6,745 nucleotides of DNA from JBMOLK01 sp049325575 (GCA_049325575.1 JBMOLK010000241.1:1-6745); one strand, 5' to 3'. Numbered from the stretch's first letter, positions 1-5,492 are shown. The notes: a model not told the origin generated them from the letters alone. Numbers and translations are program-made.

Positions 1-491
1 ATAGCAAGACCTATAGGAAGGAGTATTTCATTGACCCTGGAAATTACTTCAATTCCCTTTCCTACTGCGTAAGAAGCCACAAGTATAACAGATATAATAT
101 AAATTAAAATTGGTGCCTCAGGATTAAAGGAAGTTACAAAAATTTCCCCCAGCTGTTTTGTTACCATGACTGTAACCATGAATACATAATACAGGAATAT
201 AAACCCACAAAGCTTTCCAAGGGGCTTTCCAAGTATGTCACAAGAGTACTCTATAAAGGTCTTGTCAGGATGTCTTAAAGCAAGAGCAATAAAAATATTA
301 ACGATTACTAAAGATGAAATTGTGCCGATTATTGCCGAAATCCAGGAGTCCCTCTCTGCTTCCTGCGCAACAAAAGCCGGCAGAAAAACATCAGCTGTTG
401 CAATTACCAGCGTTATAATCAAAAACATAAACTGTAAGGAGGATATCTTACTTTTTGCCGATTCATCAGTTATAGCTGCTGTTTTACTCAC
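1..491 (-). CDS. Spore germination permease, GerAB/GerKB family (3' end cut by window edge)
   Basis: This is the amino-terminal 163 residues of an integral membrane protein of the endospore germination permease family (GerAB/GerKB, APC superfamily), the subunit that senses nutrient germinants in the inner spore membrane together with GerAA- and GerAC-type partners. The frame opens with an ISSLQFMFL segment at about residues 16-24 and continues with LPAFVAQEAERDSWIS at about 37-52, a pattern typical of this family. Hydrophobic segments lie near 20-42, 50-72, 95-113 and 126-143, separated by short polar loops. The start is taken as GTG at 491-489, because an AAGGGTGG ribosome binding site lies 6-7 bases upstream and a stop codon in frame at 506-504 blocks any longer form. 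The remaining half or more of the gene lies beyond the left edge, where other receptor genes may follow. Family assignment is by recognition of sequence pattern; the germinant cannot be told. Confidence 0.85.
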   Translation of the reverse strand, partial: MSKTAAITDESAKSKISSLQFMFLIITLVIATADVFLPAFVAQEAERDSWISAIIGTISSLVIVNIFIALALRHPDKTFIEYSCDILGKPLGKLCGFIFLYYVFMVTVMVTKQLGEIFVTSFNPEAPILIYIISVILVASYAVGKGIEVISRVNEILLPIGLA

Positions 492-532
492 ACAGAACCA
501 CCCTTATACCTTATAGTTAAATATATCTGTGT

Positions 533-563
533 TAGTATTTACTTGCATTAGAACTATTATTCA
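533..563 (-). promoter_or_regulatory. Possible sigma-G (forespore) promoter for the germination permease
   Basis: On the minus strand a TGAATA box at 563-558 is followed after 18 bases by AATACTA at 539-533. The sigma-G consensus is close to TGAATA, 17-18 bases, CATACTA, so only the first base of the -10 box differs. Germination receptor operons are known to be sigma-G dependent. The predicted transcript start would be near 526, about 35 bases before the GTG codon. The -35 box overlaps the stop codon of the yccF-family gene. The region is A+T-rich, so a chance match is possible. Confidence 0.4.
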
Positions 564-928
564 ATCCTTTTGCCAAAAGGTGCAATAGCTAAAGCTGCCA
601 ACTTCATATGCTGTTTGCTAAAGGGTAAGCCTATAATTGTTACAGCCAAAATCACAGCAAATACAACATGAGTTAGTGCTATCCATATACCTCCAGTGAG
701 TATCCACACAATATTCATTATTGTTGAAAGGCAGCCCGATGAAGATTCACTGCTCACAATTTTCCTGCCAAAAGGTACAAGGCCTAAATAGGAGAGTTTT
801 ATGCACTGGATACCGAAAGGCATTCCGACAATAGTCAGGCATAAAAAAATGCCCCCTACCAGATACTCAAAAAAGATAACCAGCCCGCCCCCCAGAATAA
901 TCCATAATATATTACCCAAAATGCTCAC
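557..928 (-). CDS. yccF: YccF-family (DUF307) inner membrane protein with two repeats
   Basis: This 123-residue protein is built from two copies of the YccF domain: residues 6-57 and 71-122 can be laid over each other, sharing an N(I)xWI...GG start, a TIVGMPF/TIIGLPF core and a VPFGRKI/APFGKRI end. Each repeat contains two hydrophobic stretches, so the protein should sit in the cytoplasmic membrane with about four spanning or re-entrant segments. YccF proteins are widespread and have no firmly established biochemical role. The start is GTG at 928-926, chosen because a perfect AGGAGGG ribosome binding site at 941-935 lies 6 bases away. The gene has its own likely promoter, about 60 bases further upstream, and ends 65 bases before the germination permease gene. 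The family is certain; the function is unknown. Confidence 0.88.
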   Translation of the reverse strand: MSILGNILWIILGGGLVIFFEYLVGGIFLCLTIVGMPFGIQCIKLSYLGLVPFGRKIVSSESSSGCLSTIMNIVWILTGGIWIALTHVVFAVILAVTIIGLPFSKQHMKLAALAIAPFGKRIE

Positions 929-945
929 AATTAACCCTCCTGTAT

Positions 946-997
946 TATCTATGATAACTATCTATAAGGATTTATGAAATTATTTCCAACATAGATA
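946..997. repeat. Imperfectly spaced 8-bp inverted repeat in the yccF leader
   Basis: TATCTATG at 946-953 is the exact reverse complement of CATAGATA at 990-997. The right arm touches the -10 box and predicted transcript start of the yccF-family gene, and the left arm lies just upstream of its ribosome binding site. An extra TATCTATA copy lies at 959-966. It could be an operator pair or a long weak RNA hairpin, but in such A+T-rich DNA chance is a real alternative. Confidence 0.25.
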
Positions 998-1005
998 TTA
1001 TAGCA
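997..1005 (-). promoter_or_regulatory. Extended -10 promoter for the yccF-family gene
   Basis: The minus strand reads TGCTATAAT at 1005-997, a perfect TATAAT hexamer (1002-997) preceded by the TGn of an extended -10 element. The -35 region about 17 bases upstream is only a T-rich TTTTTC. Transcription would start near 990 and give a leader of about 60 bases before the GTG start. Confidence 0.6.
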
Positions 1006-1032
1006 TAAAATACATTATAGAAAAACATCTTA

Positions 1033-1722
1033 TTAACCGGGTAAATTATTAATACCTTTAGGACAAACCTTCATACAAATTCCACACACAGAACCCCTTC
1101 CAATATGCTTGAATTTTTGATTCATATAATCACTGCACGCCTTGGCATCAATAATTGAACCTCTCCCGCACCCCTCTACCCAGCATTGCCCTGTTAGAGC
1201 CATAGCCGGACAGCTATCTACACAGCGTCTGCACTCTTTGCAATCTTCCCCTAAGACTTGTCTATCTATAGGAAGTTCCATATTAGTTAATATGGTCCCC
1301 AGTCTAACCCTTGGGCCATATTCTGAACTAACAAAAAGGCCGCTCTTTCCTATCCATCCCAATCCTGCCATTACTGCAGCAGTCTTATGAGGGAAAATTC
1401 CGGAATATTTATCCTCCTGGTCGTTTACAGTCTGTGATGCTGGAACTGCCAAAACCCTGTATCCTCTTTCCTGTATCAGCAGCAGTCCTCTTAGCGTTAC
1501 CTGGTCAATCAGCGTATTTACAGTTCTATAGTGATGAAAGTATGTGTAAGTGGGCTTATCGGTTATCTCATCAACTATATAGTCAGATAACCTTACACCA
1601 ACAGTTATAGCATATTTTAGCTTCCTAAGATTTTCCGGAAGTCTGTCTTCAACATTGGAAAAACCTACAAAAGAAGCCCCCCAGTCCATTAGTTTATTAC
1701 GTAATTCATTAAAAAATTCCAT
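1033..1722 (-). CDS. Short epoxyqueuosine reductase-like protein with two [4Fe-4S] clusters
   Basis: The 229-residue product resembles the front part of QueG, the cobalamin and iron-sulfur enzyme that reduces epoxyqueuosine in tRNA. Visible hallmarks are AGLGWIGKSGLF at 119-130, a first cluster motif C161-x2-C164-x2-C167-x3-C171-P, a second motif C213-x2-C216-x3-C220-P, and C196 in DAKACSDYM, which corresponds to the lone cysteine QueG places between its motifs. Two further cysteines, 180 and 185, lie between. Genuine QueG is about 380 residues with a HEAT-like tail, which is absent here. The acidic DTxPxxE-type stretch expected about 14 residues before GLGWIGK is replaced by YSGIFPHKTAAVMA, so the catalytic aspartate appears to be missing. 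It is more likely a redox protein of the same superfamily than a queuosine enzyme. The start is ATG at 1722-1720; a GTG three codons earlier forms part of the AAAGAGGTG ribosome binding site and is unlikely to be used. Confidence 0.8.
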   Translation of the reverse strand: MEFFNELRNKLMDWGASFVGFSNVEDRLPENLRKLKYAITVGVRLSDYIVDEITDKPTYTYFHHYRTVNTLIDQVTLRGLLLIQERGYRVLAVPASQTVNDQEDKYSGIFPHKTAAVMAGLGWIGKSGLFVSSEYGPRVRLGTILTNMELPIDRQVLGEDCKECRRCVDSCPAMALTGQCWVEGCGRGSIIDAKACSDYMNQKFKHIGRGSVCGICMKVCPKGINNLPG

Positions 1723-1768
1723 TTGAAGCACCTCTTTTTAAGAATTTTAGACTCTATTTGTTTCGGGC

Positions 1769-1777
1769 AATATAGCA
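1769..1777 (-). promoter_or_regulatory. Extended -10 promoter for the QueG-like gene
   Basis: On the minus strand TGCTATATT at 1777-1769 is a TGn-extended -10 box matching TATAAT at five of six positions. No good -35 box sits 16-18 bases upstream. The predicted transcript starts near 1762, about 40 bases before the ATG at 1722. It lies back to back with the promoter of the DUF4364 gene. Confidence 0.5.
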
Positions 1778-1792
1778 TACCTTTTGTTACTA

Positions 1793-1801
1793 TGTTATAA
1801 T
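1793..1801 (+). promoter_or_regulatory. Extended -10 promoter for the DUF4364 gene
   Basis: TGTTATAAT at 1793-1801 contains a perfect TATAAT preceded by TGn. The -35 position (about 1773-1778, TAGCAT) is poor and overlaps the -10 box of the opposite promoter. Transcription would start near 1808, giving a leader of about 30 bases that carries the AAGGAGGT ribosome binding site at 1824-1831. Confidence 0.6.
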
Positions 1802-1836
1802 ACAATTTAATATCAGCAGTTTCAAGGAGGTAAGCT

Positions 1837-2373
1837 ATGAGTCTTGGCAATAATAGAGAACTTGCAGAAAACAAACTTATTCTTCTTTATATTATAGATA
1901 AGGTCAATATGCCAATAAGTAATTTACAGATAACCAAGCTTATTCTTGAGAACAAATTTATGAATTATTTTATGCTCCAGCAGCTGCTTGATGAACTTTG
2001 CAGCCATGACTATTTATTGTCCGAGGCTATTGACAATAAGACTTTTTATACTATAACTGCCTCTGGCAAACAAACCCTGGGATACTTTACAAGTCATATT
2101 CCTTCCGGGATTAAGACTCTTATTGACAGCAGCATCTCGGGCATAAGAAGAAATATAAGAAACGAAACCTTTATCAAAGCAGATTTTACTCCTGAAAGTG
2201 AAAACGAATTCATAGTTTCGTGTCAGGTCCGAGAGGACAACTTCACTCTTATCGACTTAAAAGTTGCTGTAGGAACCAAAAATGATGCACGTGAAATTTG
2301 TGAGAATTGGAAAAAACATTCGCAGGCAATATACAGTGAAATAATTGAAAGTCTCATAAAAAGAAGAGAGTAA
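1837..2373 (+). CDS. DUF4364 family protein, predicted winged-helix regulator
   Basis: The 178-residue protein matches the clostridial DUF4364 family by its overall pattern: an amino-terminal LAENKLILLYIIDKV helix (residues 9-23), then MPISNLQITKLIL and MLQQLLDELCSHDYL segments, and a YTITASGKQTL wing-like element near 68-78. This layout is that of a winged helix-turn-helix DNA-binding domain like that of PadR/MarR-type regulators. The C-terminal half (about 90-175) is a mixed alpha/beta region with no motif I can name. No target is known to me. The start is ATG at 1837, five bases after a perfect AAGGAGGT. It is the only plus-strand gene here, divergent from the QueG-like gene and convergent with yhbY. 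Its promoter interlocks with that of the QueG-like gene, making that gene or its own transcription a reasonable but untested target. Confidence 0.82.
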   Translation: MSLGNNRELAENKLILLYIIDKVNMPISNLQITKLILENKFMNYFMLQQLLDELCSHDYLLSEAIDNKTFYTITASGKQTLGYFTSHIPSGIKTLIDSSISGIRRNIRNETFIKADFTPESENEFIVSCQVREDNFTLIDLKVAVGTKNDAREICENWKKHSQAIYSEIIESLIKRRE

Positions 2374-2400
2374 GGGATGGAAAAACAGCTCTACCCCTTA
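2371..2400. terminator. Weak hairpin between convergent DUF4364 and yhbY genes
   Basis: TAAGGG at 2371-2376, which includes the stop codon of the DUF4364 gene, pairs with CCCTTA at 2395-2400 across an 18-base loop. Read on the minus strand, the stem is followed by a pyrimidine-rich CTCTCTTTTT, so it may end yhbY transcription. On the plus strand no T-run follows. The long loop and short stem make this a weak candidate. Confidence 0.3.
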
Positions 2401-2434
2401 CCAGCCTTATATCTCGTTTGTAATTTATAAAGTC

Positions 2435-2725
2435 TTAGGGAAGCACTATTACCTTATTCTCCCTTGATTCCTTGTATAAAACAAATTTGCTGCCTATAAT
2501 CTGTACTATTTCAGACCCTGTAAGGTCTGCAATTTCATTGCATATTTCGCGTGTTTCAGCCAGGGCATTTTTCAGTACTGTAGCCTTGACCAACTCTCTA
2601 GCCTCTAAAGCATCGTTAAACTGCTTTATCATATTGTCATTAATTCCGCCTTTACCTACCTGGAATATGGGGTCTATGTTATTTGCCAGGCCTCTTAGGT
2701 AGCTTCGCTGTTTTCCAGTTAGCAT
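2435..2725 (-). CDS. yhbY: Ribosome assembly RNA-binding protein YhbY (CRS1-YhbY domain)
   Basis: The 96-residue product is a single CRM (CRS1-YhbY) domain, with the opening LTGKQRSYLRGLAN, the signature QVGKGG at residues 22-27 in the place of the KH-fold GxxG loop, and the ending GSKFVLYKES. Single-domain bacterial YhbY proteins bind RNA and are found with precursors of the 50S subunit. The length is normal for the family. The start is ATG at 2725-2723, behind an AGAAGGAGA ribosome binding site at 2739-2731. The gene stands 110 bases beyond the 62-residue Cys protein and is separated from it by a terminator. I find no clear -35/-10 pair in the 80 bases between that terminator and the start, so it may depend on a weak promoter or on readthrough. 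Its nearness to obgE and L21/L27 agrees with a role in large-subunit assembly. Confidence 0.92.
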   Translation of the reverse strand: MLTGKQRSYLRGLANNIDPIFQVGKGGINDNMIKQFNDALEARELVKATVLKNALAETREICNEIADLTGSEIVQIIGSKFVLYKESRENKVIVLP

Positions 2726-2806
2726 ATAAATTCTCCTTCTTTTAGCTTTTAAGTAAAGTAAAATTTAGTAATATCAAGAAAGTTCGTGAAGATAAAATAA
2801 ATAATA

Positions 2807-2826
2807 GGGATAGAATCTTCTATCCC
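2807..2826 (-). terminator. Intrinsic terminator after the 62-residue Cys protein gene
   Basis: GGGATAGAA at 2807-2815 and TTCTATCCC at 2818-2826 form a perfect stem (8 pairs with a four-base loop). On the minus strand the hairpin is followed by TATTATTTATTTTATC, a T-rich tail, and it lies ten bases after the stop codon of the upstream gene. On the plus strand no T-run follows, so it acts for minus-strand transcripts. Confidence 0.75.
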
Positions 2827-2835
2827 CACACACTC

Positions 2836-3024
2836 CTATACCTCAACTTCTTTTCGGCTTTTTCTTCTATGGACTTCATAACTTGGATGTCCCTTTTTCC
2901 ATCCTGACCTGCTCTTTTCAATAACTTGGGATGTTGCCTCTTCATTCAGTACAAAGTCATTCTTCATGAGACAAAAATAAGCTGCACTGTCAGTTTTACA
3001 ATTTCCACAATTTAAACATTCCAT
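2836..3024 (-). CDS. Small Cys-motif protein of unknown function (62 residues)
   Basis: I do not recognise this protein. It has a compact cysteine cluster at its amino terminus, C3-x2-C6-x2-C9-x8-C18, suited to binding zinc or an iron-sulfur cluster, followed by an acidic stretch near residues 23-36 and a strongly basic tail (SRSGWKKGH at 38-46 and RRKSRKEVEV at 53-62) that could bind nucleic acid. It is probably a real gene: a good promoter and a GGAGGGG ribosome binding site (3045-3039) precede it, and a perfect hairpin terminator follows ten bases after the stop. The distance from that ribosome binding site to the ATG is 14 bases, longer than usual, yet no ATG, GTG or TTG lies closer in frame. 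It stands alone between obgE and yhbY, so a link with ribosome assembly is possible but unproven. No membrane segment or signal peptide is seen. Confidence 0.7.
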   Translation of the reverse strand: MECLNCGNCKTDSAAYFCLMKNDFVLNEEATSQVIEKSRSGWKKGHPSYEVHRRKSRKEVEV

Positions 3025-3062
3025 AAAACTTAATATTGCCCCTCCGTTTATACATGCGATTT

Positions 3063-3105
3063 ATTATATATGTATATTTTACAATACCCAAAGTATGTTT
3101 GTCCA
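3063..3105 (-). promoter_or_regulatory. Promoter region of the 62-residue Cys protein gene
   Basis: Two overlapping sigma-A-like promoters can be read on the minus strand. One has TTGGGT (3091-3086), a 17-base spacer and a perfect TATAAT (3068-3063), with a start near 3056. The other has TGGACA (3105-3100), 18 bases and TAAAAT (3081-3076). Either gives a short leader into the gene. The rest of the 152-base gap to obgE (3025-3176) shows no convincing terminator for obgE, only short weak hairpins. Confidence 0.5.
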
Positions 3106-3176
3106 GTAGTTCTTTTTGTATACATTGTTAACAGCAACAATCAGAGGGCTTATTGGATAAGGGATATGATATATTA

Positions 3177-4451
3177 TTACCTGAAGTATTCAAACTCCAG
3201 ATCATACATTTTTACCAAATCTCCCTCATTAATTCCCATGTCTTCAAGAGCATCTACTACGCCTTTTCTTTTTATAGACCTCTGAAAATACTGGAGGGAT
3301 TCATAGTTGTCGAAATTAGTAGATGCTACCAATTTTCTAACCCAATTCCCCTCAACAACATAGGCATCATCTTCTTTGTGAATTTCAAAGGCTTCTTCCT
3401 CTTTTGCAGTGTATACCGCTTCTTCTTCCTGATCATTAGCCAGTATGGTATTAGGAAGCTCTTTTAGTCTTTCACCTACATAATACATCAGTTCTCTAAG
3501 GCCTTTATTAGTTCCGGCAGAAACCGGAAATACCTTGTATCCTTTAGCTTCAACTGCCTCTTTGAATTTTTCCAAATTAACCTCTGCACCCGTAATATCC
3601 ATTTTGTTTGCAGCAACTATCTGCGGTCTTTCAAAAAGTACAGGGTTATACTGCTTAAGTTCTTCGTTAATGATCTCAAAGTCGCTGACAGGGTCTCTAC
3701 CTTCAGAGCCTGAGACATCTACTACATGTATTAGAAGCTTTGTTCTCTCCACATGTTTTAAGAACTCGTGCCCCAATCCTACTCCTTCATGAGCACCTTC
3801 AATGATTCCAGGAATATCTGCCAGCACAAAGCTGTTGCCTACATCAAGGCTCACAACTCCCAGATTGGGGTCTATTGTTGTAAAGTGGTAATTTGCTATC
3901 TTAGGCTGTGCAGCAGTCACCATGGATAGAATTGTGGACTTGCCTACATTGGGAAAGCCTACAAGGCCGACATCCGCCAAAAGCTTCAACTCCAGAATGG
4001 CCCAAAACTCTTCACCCGGGTCTCCCGCTTTTGCAAAGTTAGGAACTTGCCTTGTTGGTGTGGCAAAATGCTGATTTCCTGCTCCACCCTTGCCGCCTTT
4101 TGCAATTATGGTCTCTTCACCGACCTTGACAAGATCTGCAACAATCCTGCCCGTTTCTTCATCTTTTACAATAGTTCCCGGTGGAACCTTAATTATAAGG
4201 TCTTCTCCACCTCTTCCCGAGCAATTGGAGCCCCCTCCATTTTGTCCGCCTTCAGCCTTATAATGCCTTTTATACCTAAAGTCCTGCAAGGTTCTAAGTC
4301 CCTCATCTACAACAAAAATTACATCGCCGCCTTTTCCACCATCTCCCCCATCGGGGCCACCCTTGGCTATGTACTTTTCCCTATGAAATGAAACCGCACC
4401 ATTTCCGCCATCTCCGGCTTTAATAAAAATTCTGGCACTATCGATAAACAT
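3177..4451 (-). CDS. obgE: Obg family GTPase (ObgE/CgtA)
   Basis: This is a complete 424-residue Obg protein, an essential GTPase that binds the 50S subunit during its assembly and links it to growth and stress. Residues 1-158 form the glycine-rich Obg fold (for instance GDGGNGAVSFHREKY from 13 and GGPDGGDGGKGGDV from 31). The G domain carries G1 GFPNVGKST at 165-173, G2 TT at 191-192, G3 DIPG at 212-215, G4 NKMD at 282-285 and G5 SAGTNKGL at 311-318. Residues about 340-424 form the OCT domain of Firmicute Obg proteins, with an acidic linker (EEEAVYTAKEEEAFE). All key residues are present. The start is ATG at 4451-4449, with GGAG at 4465-4462 as a modest ribosome binding site. It follows rpmA by 101 bases and is divided from it by a terminator, so it is probably transcribed from its own promoter with some readthrough from the L21-L27 operon. 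Confidence 0.97.
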   Translation of the reverse strand: MFIDSARIFIKAGDGGNGAVSFHREKYIAKGGPDGGDGGKGGDVIFVVDEGLRTLQDFRYKRHYKAEGGQNGGGSNCSGRGGEDLIIKVPPGTIVKDEETGRIVADLVKVGEETIIAKGGKGGAGNQHFATPTRQVPNFAKAGDPGEEFWAILELKLLADVGLVGFPNVGKSTILSMVTAAQPKIANYHFTTIDPNLGVVSLDVGNSFVLADIPGIIEGAHEGVGLGHEFLKHVERTKLLIHVVDVSGSEGRDPVSDFEIINEELKQYNPVLFERPQIVAANKMDITGAEVNLEKFKEAVEAKGYKVFPVSAGTNKGLRELMYYVGERLKELPNTILANDQEEEAVYTAKEEEAFEIHKEDDAYVVEGNWVRKLVASTNFDNYESLQYFQRSIKRKGVVDALEDMGINEGDLVKMYDLEFEYFR

Positions 4452-4487
4452 AATATTTCAACTCCATAACATATGCTATATAAGTTT

Positions 4488-4493
4488 ATTATA
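4488..4493 (-). promoter_or_regulatory. Possible obgE promoter (-10 box)
   Basis: The minus strand carries a perfect TATAAT at 4493-4488, about 37 bases before the obgE start. The -35 position (near 4516-4511) reads TTTTAT, a poor match, and overlaps the T-tail of the preceding terminator. Given the A+T content this is moderate evidence only, but a promoter is expected because a terminator stands just upstream. Confidence 0.4.
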
Positions 4494-4519
4494 ATTAGTA
4501 TTACACATATATAAAAATT

Positions 4520-4543
4520 AAATCCCGGTTTTAACCGGGATTT
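4520..4543. terminator. Strong intrinsic terminator after rpmA
   Basis: AAATCCCGGTT at 4520-4530 and AACCGGGATTT at 4533-4543 are perfect reverse complements, forming a stem of about ten pairs with a four-base loop. On the minus strand it is followed by AATTTTTATAT and lies nine bases after the rpmA stop, so it ends the rplU-prp-rpmA transcript. A T-rich run on the other side means it could also work on the plus strand. Confidence 0.85.
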
Positions 4544-4552
4544 TAATTTTTA

Positions 4553-4831
4553 TTATGCATTAACGATGCTTACTTGTTTTCTGTCTTTGCCTAATCTGGA
4601 GAACTTAACCCTTCCATCTGCTAGTGCAAATAATGTATCATCACTGCCTATACCAACATTTACACCCGGATGAATTTTGGTTCCCCTCTGTCTAACTAAG
4701 ATATTACCAGCCGCAACGAACTGTCCATCTGCTCTTTTTACTCCAAGTCTTTTGGATTCACTATCACGGCCGTTCTTTGAACTACCAACCCCTTTTTTGT
4801 GGGCAAATAGCTGCAAATTAACCTTAATCAT
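4553..4831 (-). CDS. rpmA: 50S ribosomal protein L27 with Prp-cleaved N-terminal extension
   Basis: This 92-residue protein is bacterial L27, a large-subunit protein whose amino terminus reaches the peptidyl transferase centre. The core HKKGVGSSKNGRDSESKRLG at 11-30 and VRQRGTKIHPG at 46-56 is unmistakable. Residues 1-9 (MIKVNLQLF) are the extension found in Firmicutes and relatives. It is removed by the protease Prp, in Staphylococcus aureus between F and A of the equivalent LQFF-A site, so here cleavage after F9 would leave A10-H-K-K-G. The sequence has a single F with L before it (QLF rather than QFF). The ATG at 4831-4829 lies three bases after the prp stop codon, and its GAGGAGGTG ribosome binding site is made by the last codons of prp, suggesting translational coupling of protease and substrate. 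Confidence 0.98.
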   Translation of the reverse strand: MIKVNLQLFAHKKGVGSSKNGRDSESKRLGVKRADGQFVAAGNILVRQRGTKIHPGVNVGIGSDDTLFALADGRVKFSRLGKDRKQVSIVNA

Positions 4832-4834
4832 CGG

Positions 4835-5167
4835 TTACACCTCCTCTTCTAAAACCGATACGTAATCCTCATATGTTAATTCAATCTGTTTAAAACCAAC
4901 AACTATAGTTTCAAGTATGGTCTTTACTTTTTCCTTCTTTTCCTCTGGAATATCGGTAGGAACGGAACAAAGCATATACCCATGCTCAAAACCATAGTTC
5001 CTCTTTAATCCGGCCAACTCATCAAGAGCATTTATACCCATAAACGCAACTACTGATACCGCTGCGCAAACTAAGTCTTTACCCTCTTCAGCAAAACCAG
5101 CATGGCCTTCTACAATATATTGCCAAATAAATCCTTCTTTATCTCTGACAACACTAATTTTAATCAT
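4835..5167 (-). CDS. prp: Ribosomal-processing cysteine protease Prp (YsxB family)
   Basis: The 110-residue protein is Prp, the cysteine protease that trims the amino-terminal extension of L27, which is needed for functional ribosomes in Firmicutes. The catalytic pair is visible as H22 in EGHAGF and C34 in GKDLVCAAVS, at the same residue numbers reported for the S. aureus enzyme. The length is typical. It lies between rplU and rpmA, the conserved Firmicute order. The ATG at 5167-5165 is nine bases after the rplU stop; the AGGAAG ribosome binding site shares bases with the rplU stop codon (TAGGAAG), so translation of the two genes is likely coupled. Its weaker ribosome binding site compared with its two ribosomal-protein neighbours fits an enzyme needed in smaller amounts. 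Confidence 0.96.
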   Translation of the reverse strand: MIKISVVRDKEGFIWQYIVEGHAGFAEEGKDLVCAAVSVVAFMGINALDELAGLKRNYGFEHGYMLCSVPTDIPEEKKEKVKTILETIVVGFKQIELTYEDYVSVLEEEV

Positions 5168-5176
5168 TAAAACTTC

Positions 5177-5488
5177 CTATGCATTTATCTTTTCAATTTG
5201 TACTTTTGTATATGGCTGTCTATGGCCTGTCTTTTTCCTATAACCTTTTTTAGGCTTATACTTGAAGATTATAACCTTCTTTTCCTTACCATGGTTCAAC
5301 ACTTTAGCACTAACTGTTGCATTTTTTACAAATGGAGCTCCAAAATCTACATTGTTCTCTTTTGCAACTGCAACAACTTTATCGAAAGTCACAGAAGAAC
5401 CTTCATCACCTTCTATCTTCTCAATAAAGACTACATCTCCTTCATGAACCTTGTACTGTTTTCCGCCTGTTTCAATTATAGCGTACAT
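5177..5488 (-). CDS. rplU: 50S ribosomal protein L21
   Basis: The 103-residue product is L21, an early-binding 23S rRNA protein of the large subunit. The start MYAIIETGGKQYKVHEGD and the basic end, with FKYKPKKGYRKKTGHRQ at about 75-91 followed by YTKVQIEKI, are diagnostic, and the length is normal. The ATG at 5488-5486 follows a strong GGGAGGTG ribosome binding site at 5500-5493 that forms the 3' edge of the structured leader RNA. It is the first gene of the rplU-prp-rpmA operon and is probably controlled through that leader. Confidence 0.98.
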   Translation of the reverse strand: MYAIIETGGKQYKVHEGDVVFIEKIEGDEGSSVTFDKVVAVAKENNVDFGAPFVKNATVSAKVLNHGKEKKVIIFKYKPKKGYRKKTGHRQPYTKVQIEKINA

Positions 5489-5492
5489 ATAA

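Noticed and set aside
235..516. Plus-strand open frame of 93 codons
   Set aside because: It lies antisense to the germination permease frame, has no ribosome binding site and no recognisable protein pattern.
1689..1874. Minus-strand open frame of 61 codons over the divergent spacer
   Set aside because: It covers both promoters and the starts of two convincing genes in other frames; no ribosome binding site.
3120..3176. Short complementary stretches after obgE as a terminator
   Set aside because: The stems have at most five pairs and no proper T-run follows on the minus strand, so an obgE terminator cannot be supported.
3070..3467. Plus-strand open frames between the Cys protein and the obgE 3' end
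   Set aside because: They run antisense through the conserved Obg C-terminal domain and through A+T-rich spacer, with no good ribosome binding site.
4047..4391. Plus-strand open frame of 114 codons inside obgE
   Set aside because: It is antisense to the conserved Obg domain, whose glycine-rich codons keep the opposite strand free of stops; no ribosome binding site.
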